Counted from the first letter of the stretch, positions 46,872 to 55,269 are shown. The stretch is DNA of 64,000 nt from Flavobacteriaceae bacterium (GCA_018401115.1 JAGYKX010000005.1:620001-684000), one strand, 5' to 3'. The notes: generated by a model from the letters alone, not told the origin. Numbers and translations: made by a program.

Positions 46872-47057
46872 TTATTTCTTTACGCCTAACTTTTTTAAAA
46901 TGTCTTCCATTAAGCACCAATTGGTCAAAGATGACTGAAATAAATTGGCACCTACAAAGGCTGTAAACCACAACCAATTTTGATTGACATAAATAGATAA
47001 CGCAAGACTAATTAATATAAAAGATCCTGCAATTCCTTTGATCATTCTGTGTAACAT
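46872..47057 (-). CDS. DUF2892 (YgaP-like) membrane protein
   Basis: The 61-residue protein has two short hydrophobic helices separated by VNQNWLWFTAFVGANLFQ and a C-terminal NWCLMEDILKKLG segment, the pattern of DUF2892. In E. coli YgaP this domain anchors a rhodanese to the membrane. Here it is the last gene of the TolC-MFP-RND-PII-like operon, while a separate rhodanese gene lies 8 kb upstream in the same regulon. The cysteine in NWC may take part in sulfur transfer, which is inference. Confidence 0.88.
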   Translation of the reverse strand: MLHRMIKGIAGSFILISLALSIYVNQNWLWFTAFVGANLFQSSLTNWCLMEDILKKLGVKK

Positions 47058-47087
47058 ATAATGGTGTTTTAATTAATCGATTTTATT

Positions 47088-47393
47088 TTATAAACTTTGT
47101 TCTATTGGCACGACCACTGCGTGAATAGGACTAAGCTCTTCAAGAGACTCGTTGAAGGCTCTTAAAGCTTGGAATAAAGGCGCAATTTTCTCTTCTGCTA
47201 CAAAAGAAAATACCAATTCGGAATCTACTTGAATTCCGCTAGATGCAAACCAATTTTTAATGGGTGAACTTTGGTCACTTTCTTTATGTCCTGAAATATC
47301 TGCACTGCTGTAAGCAGAAATTCCTGCCTGCTTGAGTAGTTTTAACACACTTGGTTTATGCGCGTCTATTGTGGTAATTACTAATAATTTCAT
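47088..47393 (-). CDS. PII-like ferredoxin-fold protein of the RND operon
   Basis: The 101-residue protein begins MKLLVITTIDAHKPSVLKLLKQAG and ends VVVPIEQSL, a beta-alpha-beta repeat pattern of small PII-like or DUF3240-like proteins, which often sit beside RND pump genes. A T-loop-like hydrophilic stretch (about 28-50, SSADISGHKESDQSSPIKNW) is present. It lies 8 bp behind the RND permease gene. It may bind a small ligand or metal and tune the pump, but nothing in the sequence proves this. Confidence 0.65.
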   Translation of the reverse strand: MKLLVITTIDAHKPSVLKLLKQAGISAYSSADISGHKESDQSSPIKNWFASSGIQVDSELVFSFVAEEKIAPLFQALRAFNESLEELSPIHAVVVPIEQSL

Positions 47394-47401
47394 AAGTCTT
47401 A

Positions 47402-50400
47402 TTATTGATGGTTTTTCTTTTCAATGAGGTAATAAACAAGGGGCACTACTAAAAGTGTCAATACCGTAGAAGCGATTGTTCCGCCCATAAGTGAAATGGC
47501 CAATCCTTGAAAAATAGGGTCAAACAGAATCACAAAGGCTCCGATCACAACGGTACCTGCTGTAAGTAAAATAGGGGTGGTTCTCACTGCGCCTGCCTCA
47601 ATAACAGCTTCTTTAAAAAGAGCTCCCTCTTCTAATCTAATATTGATAAAGTCAATCAAGAGTACTGAATTTCGTACCATAATACCCGCCAAAGCAATCA
47701 TTCCAATGAATGAAGTAGCGGTAAAGAAAGCGTCTAACATCCAGTGGCCTAGAATAATTCCCACTAAAGAGAGGGGAATGGCCACCATCATTACAATAGG
47801 TGCTTTAAAATTCTGAAACCAACCCACAATAAGCATGTAGATAATCACAATAACACCTAGAAATGCTAAACCTAAATCCCTAAAAACCTCTAGCGTAATT
47901 TGCCATTCCCCGTCCCATTTAATGGTGTAATTAGATTCTGATGTAGGGGCACTAGCGTATAATTCATCCAAACTATATCCTGCAGGCAGGTCTATTTTAG
48001 CCAATGTTTCTTCCATACCTAGAATGGCATATACAGGGCTCTCTAAAGCTCCTGCCATATCTGCCAAAACATAAGAAACCCTTTTCTGATTCTTTCTGTA
48101 AATAGGCTGCTCGGCCATTACCTCTGAAATGTGAACAACGTCTTCTATGGCCACTAATTGATCCATTTGATTTTTAACTTGTAAGCCAGCAATGGCATGG
48201 ATAGAATTCTTATCTGTATGGTCTAATGTTAAAACCATGGGCACCTGTTGTGCTGCATTTGGCAAATAAAGATTCCCCAAGGAACTATTAGACAAGGCTA
48301 ATTGAATCGTTTGAATAATTTGAGGTACGCTCAAGCCAAGTTTAGCAGCCTTCTCTTTGTCTATATCTAGGTGAAAAGCTTTATGCTCAGCGGCTGCCAT
48401 AGCATCTACATCTACCACATCTGGAGTATCTCCCAACAAGGACTCTAATTGCTTGGCAATATGCACCTGTGTGTCGTAATCAGGACCATACACTTCTGCC
48501 ACAATAGTAGATAGCACAGGTGGTCCTGGTGGCACCTCTACAATTTTTATATTGGCATTGTATTTTTTACCCAAAGCTTGAATGTCAGGCCTAAAGAGAC
48601 TTGCAATTTCATGACTTTGTGCGGATCTATCGTGCTTATCTACCAGATTTACTTGAATATCTGCCACATTCCCTCCTGACCTTAGGTCGTAGTGACGCAC
48701 CAAACCATTAAAAGTAATAGGTGCGGTAGTACCCACATAGGACTGATAGTGAACCACCTCTGGTCTTGTTCTCAAGTATTGAGCTACTTCTTGAGCCACC
48801 GCCGCTGTTCTCTCTAGGGAAGTTCCTTCTGGCATATCTATAAGTACTTGAAATTCATTTTTATTGTCAAATGGCAGCATTTTTACAGCGACAGATTTAG
48901 TGAAAAACAATCCCATTGAGGCCAATAATAACAAGGTCGTTCCACCTAAAAATAAGATCCTTGTTTTCTTATTTTCAAGTAAGGGTCTTTCATATTTATT
49001 ATAAATCTTATAGATCCATGAATCTTCTAATTTTTTCTCCGCTTTTAAATCCGCTCCAGGAACTTCTTTTTCTCTTAAAAAAAGGTATCCTAAATATGGC
49101 GTAATAGTAAGGGCTACAAAAAGTGATAAGATCATGGCTATAGAGGCTCCAATAGGCATTGGAGACATATATGGTCCCATTAAACCCGAAACAAAAGCCA
49201 TAGGAAGCACAGATGCAATAACGGTGAATGTGGCCAAAATAGTGGGGTTACCCACTTCATTAATAGCGTATAAAGCTGCCTGTTTAAATGGCAAACGCTT
49301 CATTTTAAAATGCCTATGCATGTTCTCTGCAATAATAATAGAGTCATCTACCACAATTCCAGTCACAAAAACCAAGGCAAATAGGGTAATCCTATTTAGG
49401 GTGTAGTCCATCATATAGTAACTCAACAAAGTCAAGGCAAACGTTATAGGCACTGAAAGAAACACGACCAAACCTCCACGCCATCCCATAGAAAGCATGA
49501 CTACTATTGTGACCGCTATAATAGCACCAATAAGGTGCATTAATAATTCAGAAACCTTTTGAGAAGCAGTTTCTCCATAATTTCTACTAACGGTTACCTG
49601 AATTTCATTTGGAATAAGATTTTCTTTTAAATCTTCTATTTTATCGAGGATTTGTTCAGAAATCTTCATGGCGTCTGCCCCTTTGCGTTTGGCCACTGAA
49701 AGTGTCACAGCAGGGTACTCTGAAGGGTATGCTGTCTGATCTTCCCCACTAGCGGCACCATAGCCCATATGAACATAATCTATGGCTTGTTGGGGTCCAT
49801 CTAGAATTTGTGCCACTTGTTTTAAATAAATCGGGCTTTGACCCATCACACCAATCACAATATTAGCGACTTCTGCTGCACTCGATAAAAAGGATCCTGT
49901 TTGAACGGTGAAATTCTGGTCCTGGGCATTAAAAGATCCGGTATTTAGTTGGGCATGATTGGCAGACAGCATTTGTGCTACCGTGTTAAAGTCCAATCCT
50001 GCTGCTGTTAATTTCTGAGGATCCAGCACCACACTTAATTGTCTATTTCTACCGCCAATTAATTTGGTGCTAGAAACATCTTTTATTTTCTTAATCTCTG
50101 AATCTACCTCTTGAGCCAATTGCTTTATTTGATAGTCGTCCATCTGATCACTCCACAAGGTAATGCCCAGCATAGGAACGTCGTCAATAGCCCTTGTTTT
50201 GACCAGTGGCATAGTCACACCTGCTGGCATTAAATCCATATGTTTATTGATCTCATTGTATAATTTCACATAAGAGCGTTCAATATCTTCTCCTACATAA
50301 AATTGAACAATCACCATGGCCTTTTCTTCCATAGCGGTAGCGTAAACATACTCTACCCCTTTAATATTAGAGAGTAGTTTCTCTAAGGGCTTTATTACCC

Positions 50401-50599
50401 TAGCTTCTACTGCTTCAGGACTCGCTCCTGGATAACCAACAAAGATGTCTGCCATAGCAACGTCTATCTGAGGTTCTTCTTCTCTAGGAATCAAAAAAGA
50501 ACTGTACACCCCTACTACCATAAATACAATCATGAGTAGTACAGTAAGCTTGGAATCTATAAATACTTTGGCAATTTTGCCTGCTAATCCTTCTTTCAT
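47402..50599 (-). CDS. RND efflux permease
   Basis: The 1065-residue inner-membrane pump has the RND duplicated layout: TM1, a large periplasmic loop, TM2-6, then the same again. The TM4 proton-relay pair is intact in GIVVDDSIIIAENMHRH (near residue 415), as in AcrB-type HAE pumps; heavy-metal pumps of the CusA type have a different TM4 pattern. With the adaptor 6 bp upstream and the TolC gene before that, it forms a full tripartite exporter. Its promoter carries the same activator palindrome as the sulfide oxidoreductase and rhodanese units, so a sulfur-related cargo is suggested. Confidence 0.93.
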   Translation of the reverse strand: MKEGLAGKIAKVFIDSKLTVLLMIVFMVVGVYSSFLIPREEEPQIDVAMADIFVGYPGASPEAVEARVIKPLEKLLSNIKGVEYVYATAMEEKAMVIVQFYVGEDIERSYVKLYNEINKHMDLMPAGVTMPLVKTRAIDDVPMLGITLWSDQMDDYQIKQLAQEVDSEIKKIKDVSSTKLIGGRNRQLSVVLDPQKLTAAGLDFNTVAQMLSANHAQLNTGSFNAQDQNFTVQTGSFLSSAAEVANIVIGVMGQSPIYLKQVAQILDGPQQAIDYVHMGYGAASGEDQTAYPSEYPAVTLSVAKRKGADAMKISEQILDKIEDLKENLIPNEIQVTVSRNYGETASQKVSELLMHLIGAIIAVTIVVMLSMGWRGGLVVFLSVPITFALTLLSYYMMDYTLNRITLFALVFVTGIVVDDSIIIAENMHRHFKMKRLPFKQAALYAINEVGNPTILATFTVIASVLPMAFVSGLMGPYMSPMPIGASIAMILSLFVALTITPYLGYLFLREKEVPGADLKAEKKLEDSWIYKIYNKYERPLLENKKTRILFLGGTTLLLLASMGLFFTKSVAVKMLPFDNKNEFQVLIDMPEGTSLERTAAVAQEVAQYLRTRPEVVHYQSYVGTTAPITFNGLVRHYDLRSGGNVADIQVNLVDKHDRSAQSHEIASLFRPDIQALGKKYNANIKIVEVPPGPPVLSTIVAEVYGPDYDTQVHIAKQLESLLGDTPDVVDVDAMAAAEHKAFHLDIDKEKAAKLGLSVPQIIQTIQLALSNSSLGNLYLPNAAQQVPMVLTLDHTDKNSIHAIAGLQVKNQMDQLVAIEDVVHISEVMAEQPIYRKNQKRVSYVLADMAGALESPVYAILGMEETLAKIDLPAGYSLDELYASAPTSESNYTIKWDGEWQITLEVFRDLGLAFLGVIVIIYMLIVGWFQNFKAPIVMMVAIPLSLVGIILGHWMLDAFFTATSFIGMIALAGIMVRNSVLLIDFINIRLEEGALFKEAVIEAGAVRTTPILLTAGTVVIGAFVILFDPIFQGLAISLMGGTIASTVLTLLVVPLVYYLIEKKNHQ

Positions 50600-50605
50600 A
50601 AGTGA

Positions 50606-51679
50606 TTAATTTTGAACGTCTAGCGCTACACCGTTATACATTTTGGATTGTGCATGGAGCACATACGTCTCTCCTGCTACCAAACCAGATAACACCTCCA
50701 CAGATTCATTATGCTCTTGTCCTAAACGCAACCATCTGAGCATGGCGGTGTTTTGCGCGCTAAGCACATAGACTCCCTTTAATTGTCCTTTCCTTACTAT
50801 GGCCTCTAATGGAACATATATAGTCTCTTTTTCGCTATTGGAAACATTGAAATAAATACTAGCATACATCCCAGATAACAAAGGGGTAGTATCTCCAATT
50901 AATGTGATTTTCACCCTGTATTGTCCTGCGGTGTTTTTGGAAGACAATCCTAGCTCAGCAATAGATCCTTTTAGCGTCCATTCACTAGGGTGTACTTTAA
51001 CAGTAACGGTATCTCCTATTTTATAATTTCCTATATACTCACTTCCTACAGAGGTCCAAATGTCAAATCCATTACCCCCTTCAATTTCTAATAAAGGTAT
51101 TCCCGGCTGAGCCATATCTCCCTGATTTATAAAACGATTGGTCACTACTCCATCATAAGGCGCCCTAATTTGAGTAAAAGCTTGTTGTGCTTTTGCCATT
51201 TCTAAGTGAGCCTTTGCTTGGTTATAAGCAGTTTCAGCAGCTACAAAAGCTGTTTTAACCCCTTCGTATTCTCTAGAGCTAACACTGTTTTTTTCAAACA
51301 AAACTTTATAAGCGGCTAAATCATTTTGAGCTAATTTAAAAGCAGCCTCAGCCGCATTTACCCCAGATTGTGCTGCCAATGCTGCAGCGTCTATATCTCT
51401 GTTAAATAAGGTCATTAATACCGTCCCCTTTGAAACTTTATCTCCCAATGACACTGATATTTGCTGAACAGTTCCCATCATTCTGGTACTGAGATTACTC
51501 GTTTTTGAAGCGGCTAAATAACCGCCAGCTACTGCGTCCGTTAATAAAGGAGAGGACTTTGCTATTGCTGTACTCACTACCACAGCCTGCGAAGCACTGT
51601 TCACTGTTTCCTGTTTTTCTCCACAGCTCAATAGAGTAGCTAATGGAAATAGGGTTAAAAATATTTTGATTGTTTTCAT
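50606..51679 (-). CDS. RND periplasmic adaptor (membrane fusion protein), lipoprotein
   Basis: The 357-residue adaptor has a lipoprotein signal ending LLSCGEKQE (cysteine at about residue 19), a lipoyl/barrel-sandwich domain split by an alpha-helical hairpin (about 95-165, AALAAQSGVNAAEAAFKLAQ), then the segment QIRAPYDGVVTNRFINQGDM and a beta-barrel domain. It links the RND permease to the outer-membrane TolC protein. Gaps of 6 and 8 bp to its neighbours show one operon. Confidence 0.93.
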   Translation of the reverse strand: MKTIKIFLTLFPLATLLSCGEKQETVNSASQAVVVSTAIAKSSPLLTDAVAGGYLAASKTSNLSTRMMGTVQQISVSLGDKVSKGTVLMTLFNRDIDAAALAAQSGVNAAEAAFKLAQNDLAAYKVLFEKNSVSSREYEGVKTAFVAAETAYNQAKAHLEMAKAQQAFTQIRAPYDGVVTNRFINQGDMAQPGIPLLEIEGGNGFDIWTSVGSEYIGNYKIGDTVTVKVHPSEWTLKGSIAELGLSSKNTAGQYRVKITLIGDTTPLLSGMYASIYFNVSNSEKETIYVPLEAIVRKGQLKGVYVLSAQNTAMLRWLRLGQEHNESVEVLSGLVAGETYVLHAQSKMYNGVALDVQN

Positions 51680-51687
51680 GTCTGTGA

Positions 51688-53010
51688 TTATTCTTGGGTT
51701 AAAAATTTTAAATATGCTTTCGTGTAATTGTAGTTAAAGATTGCTTGGGCGTATGACAATGATTTCTGAGCCAACTGTGCCTGACTATCCAGGACATCAC
51801 TCGTGCGTGCTAACCCCGTTTCAAATCTATTTTGGCTTATGGCCACCACTTCTTCTAATTGGGATACCGCCAACCCAGCTGTTTCTAATTGTATACTAGC
51901 AATGTCTAACTGACTTTTGGCTTTATTAAAAAGCAGCTCACTCTCATTTTTATACTGAATAGCTTGCTCAGCCGCTTTGTAGAAATTAGCTTTTGCTTTT
52001 TTAGTACTACCCAATTGTTGCCCCCCTTTAAATAGGTTCCATTTTAATTGAGCCCCTACCAAATAGCTTTCTGCTCCTATACCAAAAACAGATGTGTCGT
52101 GAAGCTCATAGGAACCAAAAGCGTTTAATTTGGGTAAAAATTGCATTTGAGCAGCCCTGTATTTATATTTCATAGCGTTGGCAACTAAATCCAAGGCTTG
52201 AATGTCAGCCCTTTTTAAAGGGCTATAAAAAAAATCCTGAGCTCCGGGTAATAAAGTCAATGAATCTGAAGGGACGTATTGAATTTCCTGTGGGGCATTC
52301 ATAAGCATAGCTACTTGAGCCGAGGCCACCCTAACACCACTTTTAGCCTCTTCTAACTGTGCTTTTCGCTCTCCAACAGCTACCCTAACAGACAAAACAT
52401 CTGAACGTAATAAGTGTCCTGCTTCATACCTATCTTCTGCAATTTTCAGATAAGCATTCGCGGTTTTTAATGCTTTTTCTAATACAGATACAGCCTTATA
52501 GGACAATTGTAGCTCCATATAGGCCCTTGTTAAAGAAAGCGTCATATAAGCTTTGGTTCTAGATTCTTTTAACTCCGTAGCTTCTAAGGCACTTTTAGCA
52601 GCCTTACGATTCATAAAACCATCCATGTTTATTAAAGGTTGTTGCAGACTAAAAACAGTGGCAAAATCTTTTGTTTCAGAGGGATTGTTAAGGTTAGTAG
52701 GATTAAAATCCGAGGTTTCTATCTGAGCCTGATTTAAACTTAAACCAAAAGCCATTAAAGGATTATTCGTGGCTACTGCCGTATAACTCATAGATACTTG
52801 TGGCAATAACACCGCTCTGGTTTGATTGTAATCTCCCTGTGCGGCTAATGTTTCCGCAGCAGCTACTTTCAAATTTGGATTGTGCTCCATTACGGCTGCA
52901 GCAAAAGCTTCTTGTGAAATGGATTGTTGTGTCACTTTTTGCTCTTGTGCCACTAGTTGTGTTGTACTCCAGCAAAACAATCCAACAAAAAATAAGGTAC
53001 TGTATTTCAT
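51688..53010 (-). CDS. TolC family outer membrane efflux protein
   Basis: The start is placed at ATG 53010 (MKYSTLFFVGLFCW), giving a clear signal peptide that ends LVAQEQ and a 440-residue protein; the frame is open to 53043 but that would put a charged extension ahead of the signal. Two outer membrane efflux repeats with long amphipathic helices are visible (for example TRAYMELQLSYKAVSVLEKALK is split across the first repeat). It is the first gene of the efflux operon. The activator palindrome ends 47 bp upstream of the ATG. Confidence 0.92.
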   Translation of the reverse strand: MKYSTLFFVGLFCWSTTQLVAQEQKVTQQSISQEAFAAAVMEHNPNLKVAAAETLAAQGDYNQTRAVLLPQVSMSYTAVATNNPLMAFGLSLNQAQIETSDFNPTNLNNPSETKDFATVFSLQQPLINMDGFMNRKAAKSALEATELKESRTKAYMTLSLTRAYMELQLSYKAVSVLEKALKTANAYLKIAEDRYEAGHLLRSDVLSVRVAVGERKAQLEEAKSGVRVASAQVAMLMNAPQEIQYVPSDSLTLLPGAQDFFYSPLKRADIQALDLVANAMKYKYRAAQMQFLPKLNAFGSYELHDTSVFGIGAESYLVGAQLKWNLFKGGQQLGSTKKAKANFYKAAEQAIQYKNESELLFNKAKSQLDIASIQLETAGLAVSQLEEVVAISQNRFETGLARTSDVLDSQAQLAQKSLSYAQAIFNYNYTKAYLKFLTQE

Positions 53011-53028
53011 CTGTATGGTAATTTTACA

Positions 53029-53073
53029 CAAATCTAAGGGCAACTTATTCCTTAGAACGTAACAATAGTTACC
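53029..53073 (-). promoter_or_regulatory. Activated promoter of the efflux operon
   Basis: A 16-bp imperfect palindrome CGTAACAATAGTTACC (53058-53073) lies exactly 21 bp upstream of TAGATTTG (53036-53029, minus strand), a full match to TAnnTTTG. The same palindrome and spacing occur at 54405-54449 and 55225-55269. No TTG -33 element is needed if an activator binds here. Confidence 0.75.
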
Positions 53074-53086
53074 AAGAGTTTTAAAT

Positions 53087-53117
53087 AAAAAAAGCGCCCT
53101 TTAAGGCGCTTTTTTTA
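53087..53117. terminator. Terminator behind the sulfide:quinone oxidoreductase gene
   Basis: A 6-bp GC-rich stem (53093-53098 with 53105-53110) is flanked by seven A and eight T. On the minus strand it closes the oxidoreductase unit before the efflux promoter. Confidence 0.85.
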
Positions 53118-53118
53118 T

Positions 53119-54381
53119 TTAAACATTTTCTCCTTTCATCATCTTATTCCAATACAAATAAGGCAACATATACTTTTTAAGCATCCATAAACGCCAATGT
53201 TCTTTAGAGGAGTCTCTGATCAGTAATTGTTTTAATTTAGGATCTGGAATAAAATTATTTTTATAATCAAATTCCGCTAGAACCATTTTCCCATATCCAG
53301 TAACTAATGGGCAAGAAGAATAGCCATTATAGGATTTGTTTGTGGCTTCTTTGTGTGCAAGTAACAACATTAGATTATCTACTACAATGGGAACTTGTTT
53401 TCTAATAGCGGCACCAGTTTTTGCGGTAGGTAAACCAGCTACATCTCCCAAACCAAAAATATTTTCATACTCCGTATGCTGCATACTTCCATGATCTACA
53501 GACAACCACCCAGCATCGTTGACCAAATTAGATTCTTTAACGAATTTAGGCGCTGTTTGCGGAGGAGCAAGATGAAGCATGTCAAATGGAATTTCAATAA
53601 TAGCATCTCCGGACATTTTTTCTCCTAAGGCATTATTTTCATAAATCACACATTGATTTTCCCCTTCTGCAGTGTACTTAAAATAAGCTATTTTGTTATC
53701 TGCATCTATCTTGAAAGGCGCGTAAAAAGGCTTAAAGTGAATTCCATAACGCTCTATCACTTTCATCAGAGTGTTTTTAATCACAGGCACACCGAAAATA
53801 ACAGATCCTGGAGTAGCAAAAATAACATTGGTCTCTTTCGCAACACCAGATTTTCTAAAATAATCAGCCGCTAAATAAGCTATCTTTTGAGGAGCTCCCC
53901 CGCATTTAATAGGCGTAGTAGGCTGTGTAAATAAGGCATTACCACCTTTAAAATTTTTAATAGTTTCCCAAGTGTGCTTTGGATCGGTATAATTGGAACA
54001 AACAATCCCTTTCTCCATAGCTTCTGGAAGCCCTTCAATTAAAGATGGATCCATAACCAATCCTGGTGCAACCACTAAAAATTCATATCCAATTTCTCCT
54101 GAATTTTTAGTTTCTAAGGTGTTTTCATCTGCATTGAATGAAGTGACAAAATCTTTTACCCAGCTAGCCTTTTTAGGAATTAAACTTTCCATAGATCTAG
54201 CGGTATTGTCATAATCATAGGCTCCTGCTCCAACCAAAGTCCATGCGGGTTGGTAGTAATGAGTATCTGCTGGGTCTATGATAGCAATATCTAAATTGCT
54301 GTTTTTCTTAAGTAACTGAGTAGCGGTCATTATACCGGCTGTTCCACCGCCTATAATAACAATTTGATGTTGTTTTTTCAT
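53119..54381 (-). CDS. sqr: Sulfide:quinone oxidoreductase
   Basis: The 420-residue flavoprotein opens with the FAD motif VIIGGGTAGIMTATQLL and ends with an amphipathic segment (KKYMLPYLYWNKMMKG) suited to membrane binding. Cysteines at 128 (VCSNYT), 160 (IKCGGAPQ) and 356 (SSCPLVTG) fall at the same positions as the three essential cysteines of Acidithiobacillus SQR. It should oxidise sulfide to polysulfide or persulfide and pass electrons to quinone. It has its own activated promoter (54405-54449) and its own terminator, between the HMA and TolC units. Confidence 0.9.
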   Translation of the reverse strand: MKKQHQIVIIGGGTAGIMTATQLLKKNSNLDIAIIDPADTHYYQPAWTLVGAGAYDYDNTARSMESLIPKKASWVKDFVTSFNADENTLETKNSGEIGYEFLVVAPGLVMDPSLIEGLPEAMEKGIVCSNYTDPKHTWETIKNFKGGNALFTQPTTPIKCGGAPQKIAYLAADYFRKSGVAKETNVIFATPGSVIFGVPVIKNTLMKVIERYGIHFKPFYAPFKIDADNKIAYFKYTAEGENQCVIYENNALGEKMSGDAIIEIPFDMLHLAPPQTAPKFVKESNLVNDAGWLSVDHGSMQHTEYENIFGLGDVAGLPTAKTGAAIRKQVPIVVDNLMLLLAHKEATNKSYNGYSSCPLVTGYGKMVLAEFDYKNNFIPDPKLKQLLIRDSSKEHWRLWMLKKYMLPYLYWNKMMKGENV

Positions 54382-54404
54382 TGGATTGGTTAATGTTTAA
54401 TACT

Positions 54405-54449
54405 TAAATGTAACCAATCAATTCTTAAACTTTTGTAACAATTGTTACA
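54405..54449 (-). promoter_or_regulatory. Activated promoter of sqr
   Basis: A perfect 16-bp palindrome TGTAACAATTGTTACA (54434-54449) lies 21 bp upstream of TACATTTA (54412-54405, minus strand), one base off the TAnnTTTG consensus. The predicted start point is near 54400, placing the dyad centre near -41.5. Confidence 0.8.
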
Positions 54450-54725
54450 TTATTTCTTTTTACCAATTCTACCTGTGGCACAACTAATTAATGAGGTAGC
54501 TTTAGATTTTAAATTATTTTTAGCTGTAACAGATGGGTAACCTAATCCCTCTAATATACTTTTAACTTCTAATGCGTCATTAAAATCTTGGTATTGAAAA
54601 GAAACCATGGCATTAGATACATCTATAGAAACATCCTGAATAGTAGCCAAAGAAGCCAATGCTTTGGTAATTGTATTGGCACAACCACCACATCTTAAAT
54701 TTTGAACAATTATGGATGTTTTCAT
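54450..54725 (-). CDS. Heavy-metal-associated (HMA) domain protein
   Basis: The start is placed at ATG 54725 (MKTSIIVQNLRCGGC), 16 bp after the rhodanese stop, giving 91 residues; the frame is open further but into the rhodanese gene. The metal-binding pair C12/C15 sits in CGGC of a ferredoxin-like HMA fold, with an added basic tail that contains one more cysteine (LISCATGRIGKKK). Copper binding is the family norm; sulfur transfer by the thiols is also possible here. It is co-transcribed with the rhodanese gene. Confidence 0.87.
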   Translation of the reverse strand: MKTSIIVQNLRCGGCANTITKALASLATIQDVSIDVSNAMVSFQYQDFNDALEVKSILEGLGYPSVTAKNNLKSKATSLISCATGRIGKKK

Positions 54726-54741
54726 AAGTTTAAATTGATTA

Positions 54742-55083
54742 TTATCTCCATGAAGTGTAACCTCCTCTAAGATCATATACTTCATTGAAACCCATAGCAA
54801 CTAATAATTTTGCTGCCTGACCACTCCTATTTCCTGACCTACAATAGAGATATACCGGCTTGGAAGAATCTAATTTTTTAAAAGCGGTTTCCATGGCTGC
54901 TCTGTTAAAAAAGTCAATGTTTTTGGCATTCGCAATCGCACCTGATTTAAACTCAGAAGCCGTTCTAACATCTATAAGCTGAGTGCCTTTATTCACAATA
55001 CCTGCTTTGAAATCCTCAATACCCAATACCTTAATATGGTCAGAGGAAGTGCTTGTTCCAAATAGTTTACTTAAGAATGACAT
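54742..55083 (-). CDS. Single-domain rhodanese sulfurtransferase
   Basis: The 113-residue protein is one rhodanese domain with the catalytic C81 in the loop CRSGNRSGQAA and the usual IDVRTASEFKSGAI strand near 37. It would carry persulfide sulfur produced from SQR activity. The first 12 residues (MSFLSKLFGTST) are amphipathic. In E. coli YgaP the rhodanese is fused to a DUF2892 anchor; here the two parts are separate genes of one apparent regulon. A long leader with a terminator precedes the gene. Confidence 0.93.
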   Translation of the reverse strand: MSFLSKLFGTSTSSDHIKVLGIEDFKAGIVNKGTQLIDVRTASEFKSGAIANAKNIDFFNRAAMETAFKKLDSSKPVYLYCRSGNRSGQAAKLLVAMGFNEVYDLRGGYTSWR

Positions 55084-55120
55084 AATAACTTTATTATTAA
55101 TTTATATAATAGGTAGAATA

Positions 55121-55220
55121 TTGGTTGGGTTAAAAAGCATTTAAAAAAAGAGCAGCAGTTTCCCACTGCTCTTGATTAACCAACCAAATTATAATCACAA
55201 GTCTGTCCATTTACTTGTTT
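55121..55220 (-). promoter_or_regulatory. Structured leader with intrinsic terminator upstream of the rhodanese gene
   Basis: From the predicted start point (about 55220) the minus-strand leader holds a 6-bp hairpin (55218-55213 with 55202-55197) and a terminator hairpin (AGAGCAG/CTGCTCT, 55149-55173) followed by T7 (55149-55143). An outer complementary pair (TTGGTTGGTTAA at 55187-55176 against TTAACCCAACCAA at 55133-55121) encloses the terminator. It looks like an attenuator or riboregulator. Confidence 0.5.
55130..55210 (-). CDS. Candidate 26-residue leader peptide over the terminator
   Basis: ATG 55210 opens a 26-codon frame ending TAA at 55130. The peptide starts MDRLVIIIWLVNQEQW and contains two tryptophans, and the frame passes through the whole terminator hairpin and its T-run. 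A leader peptide whose translation disrupts the terminator would link translation to expression of rhodanese. No ribosome-binding site is obvious, so it may be chance. Confidence 0.35.
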   Translation of the reverse strand: MDRLVIIIWLVNQEQWETAALFLNAF

Positions 55221-55224
55221 GAAT

Positions 55225-55269
55225 CAAAATTACACCAACGGAAGTGTTTAGAAAGTAACTATTGTTACA
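55225..55269 (-). promoter_or_regulatory. Activated promoter of the rhodanese-HMA operon
   Basis: The palindrome-like AGTAACTATTGTTACA (55254-55269) lies 21 bp upstream of TAATTTTG (55232-55225, minus strand), a full TAnnTTTG match. The predicted dyad centre is near -41.5. Confidence 0.75.

Noticed and set aside
47402-50599. Heavy-metal (CusA/CzcA) RND pump
   Set aside because: The TM4 region has the adjacent Asp pair of proton-driven HAE pumps; HMA and PII-like neighbours alone do not prove metal export.
53119-54381. Annotation as generic NADH dehydrogenase or flavocytochrome c
   Set aside because: Cysteines at 128, 160 and 356 and the C-terminal amphipathic tail fit sulfide:quinone oxidoreductase better.
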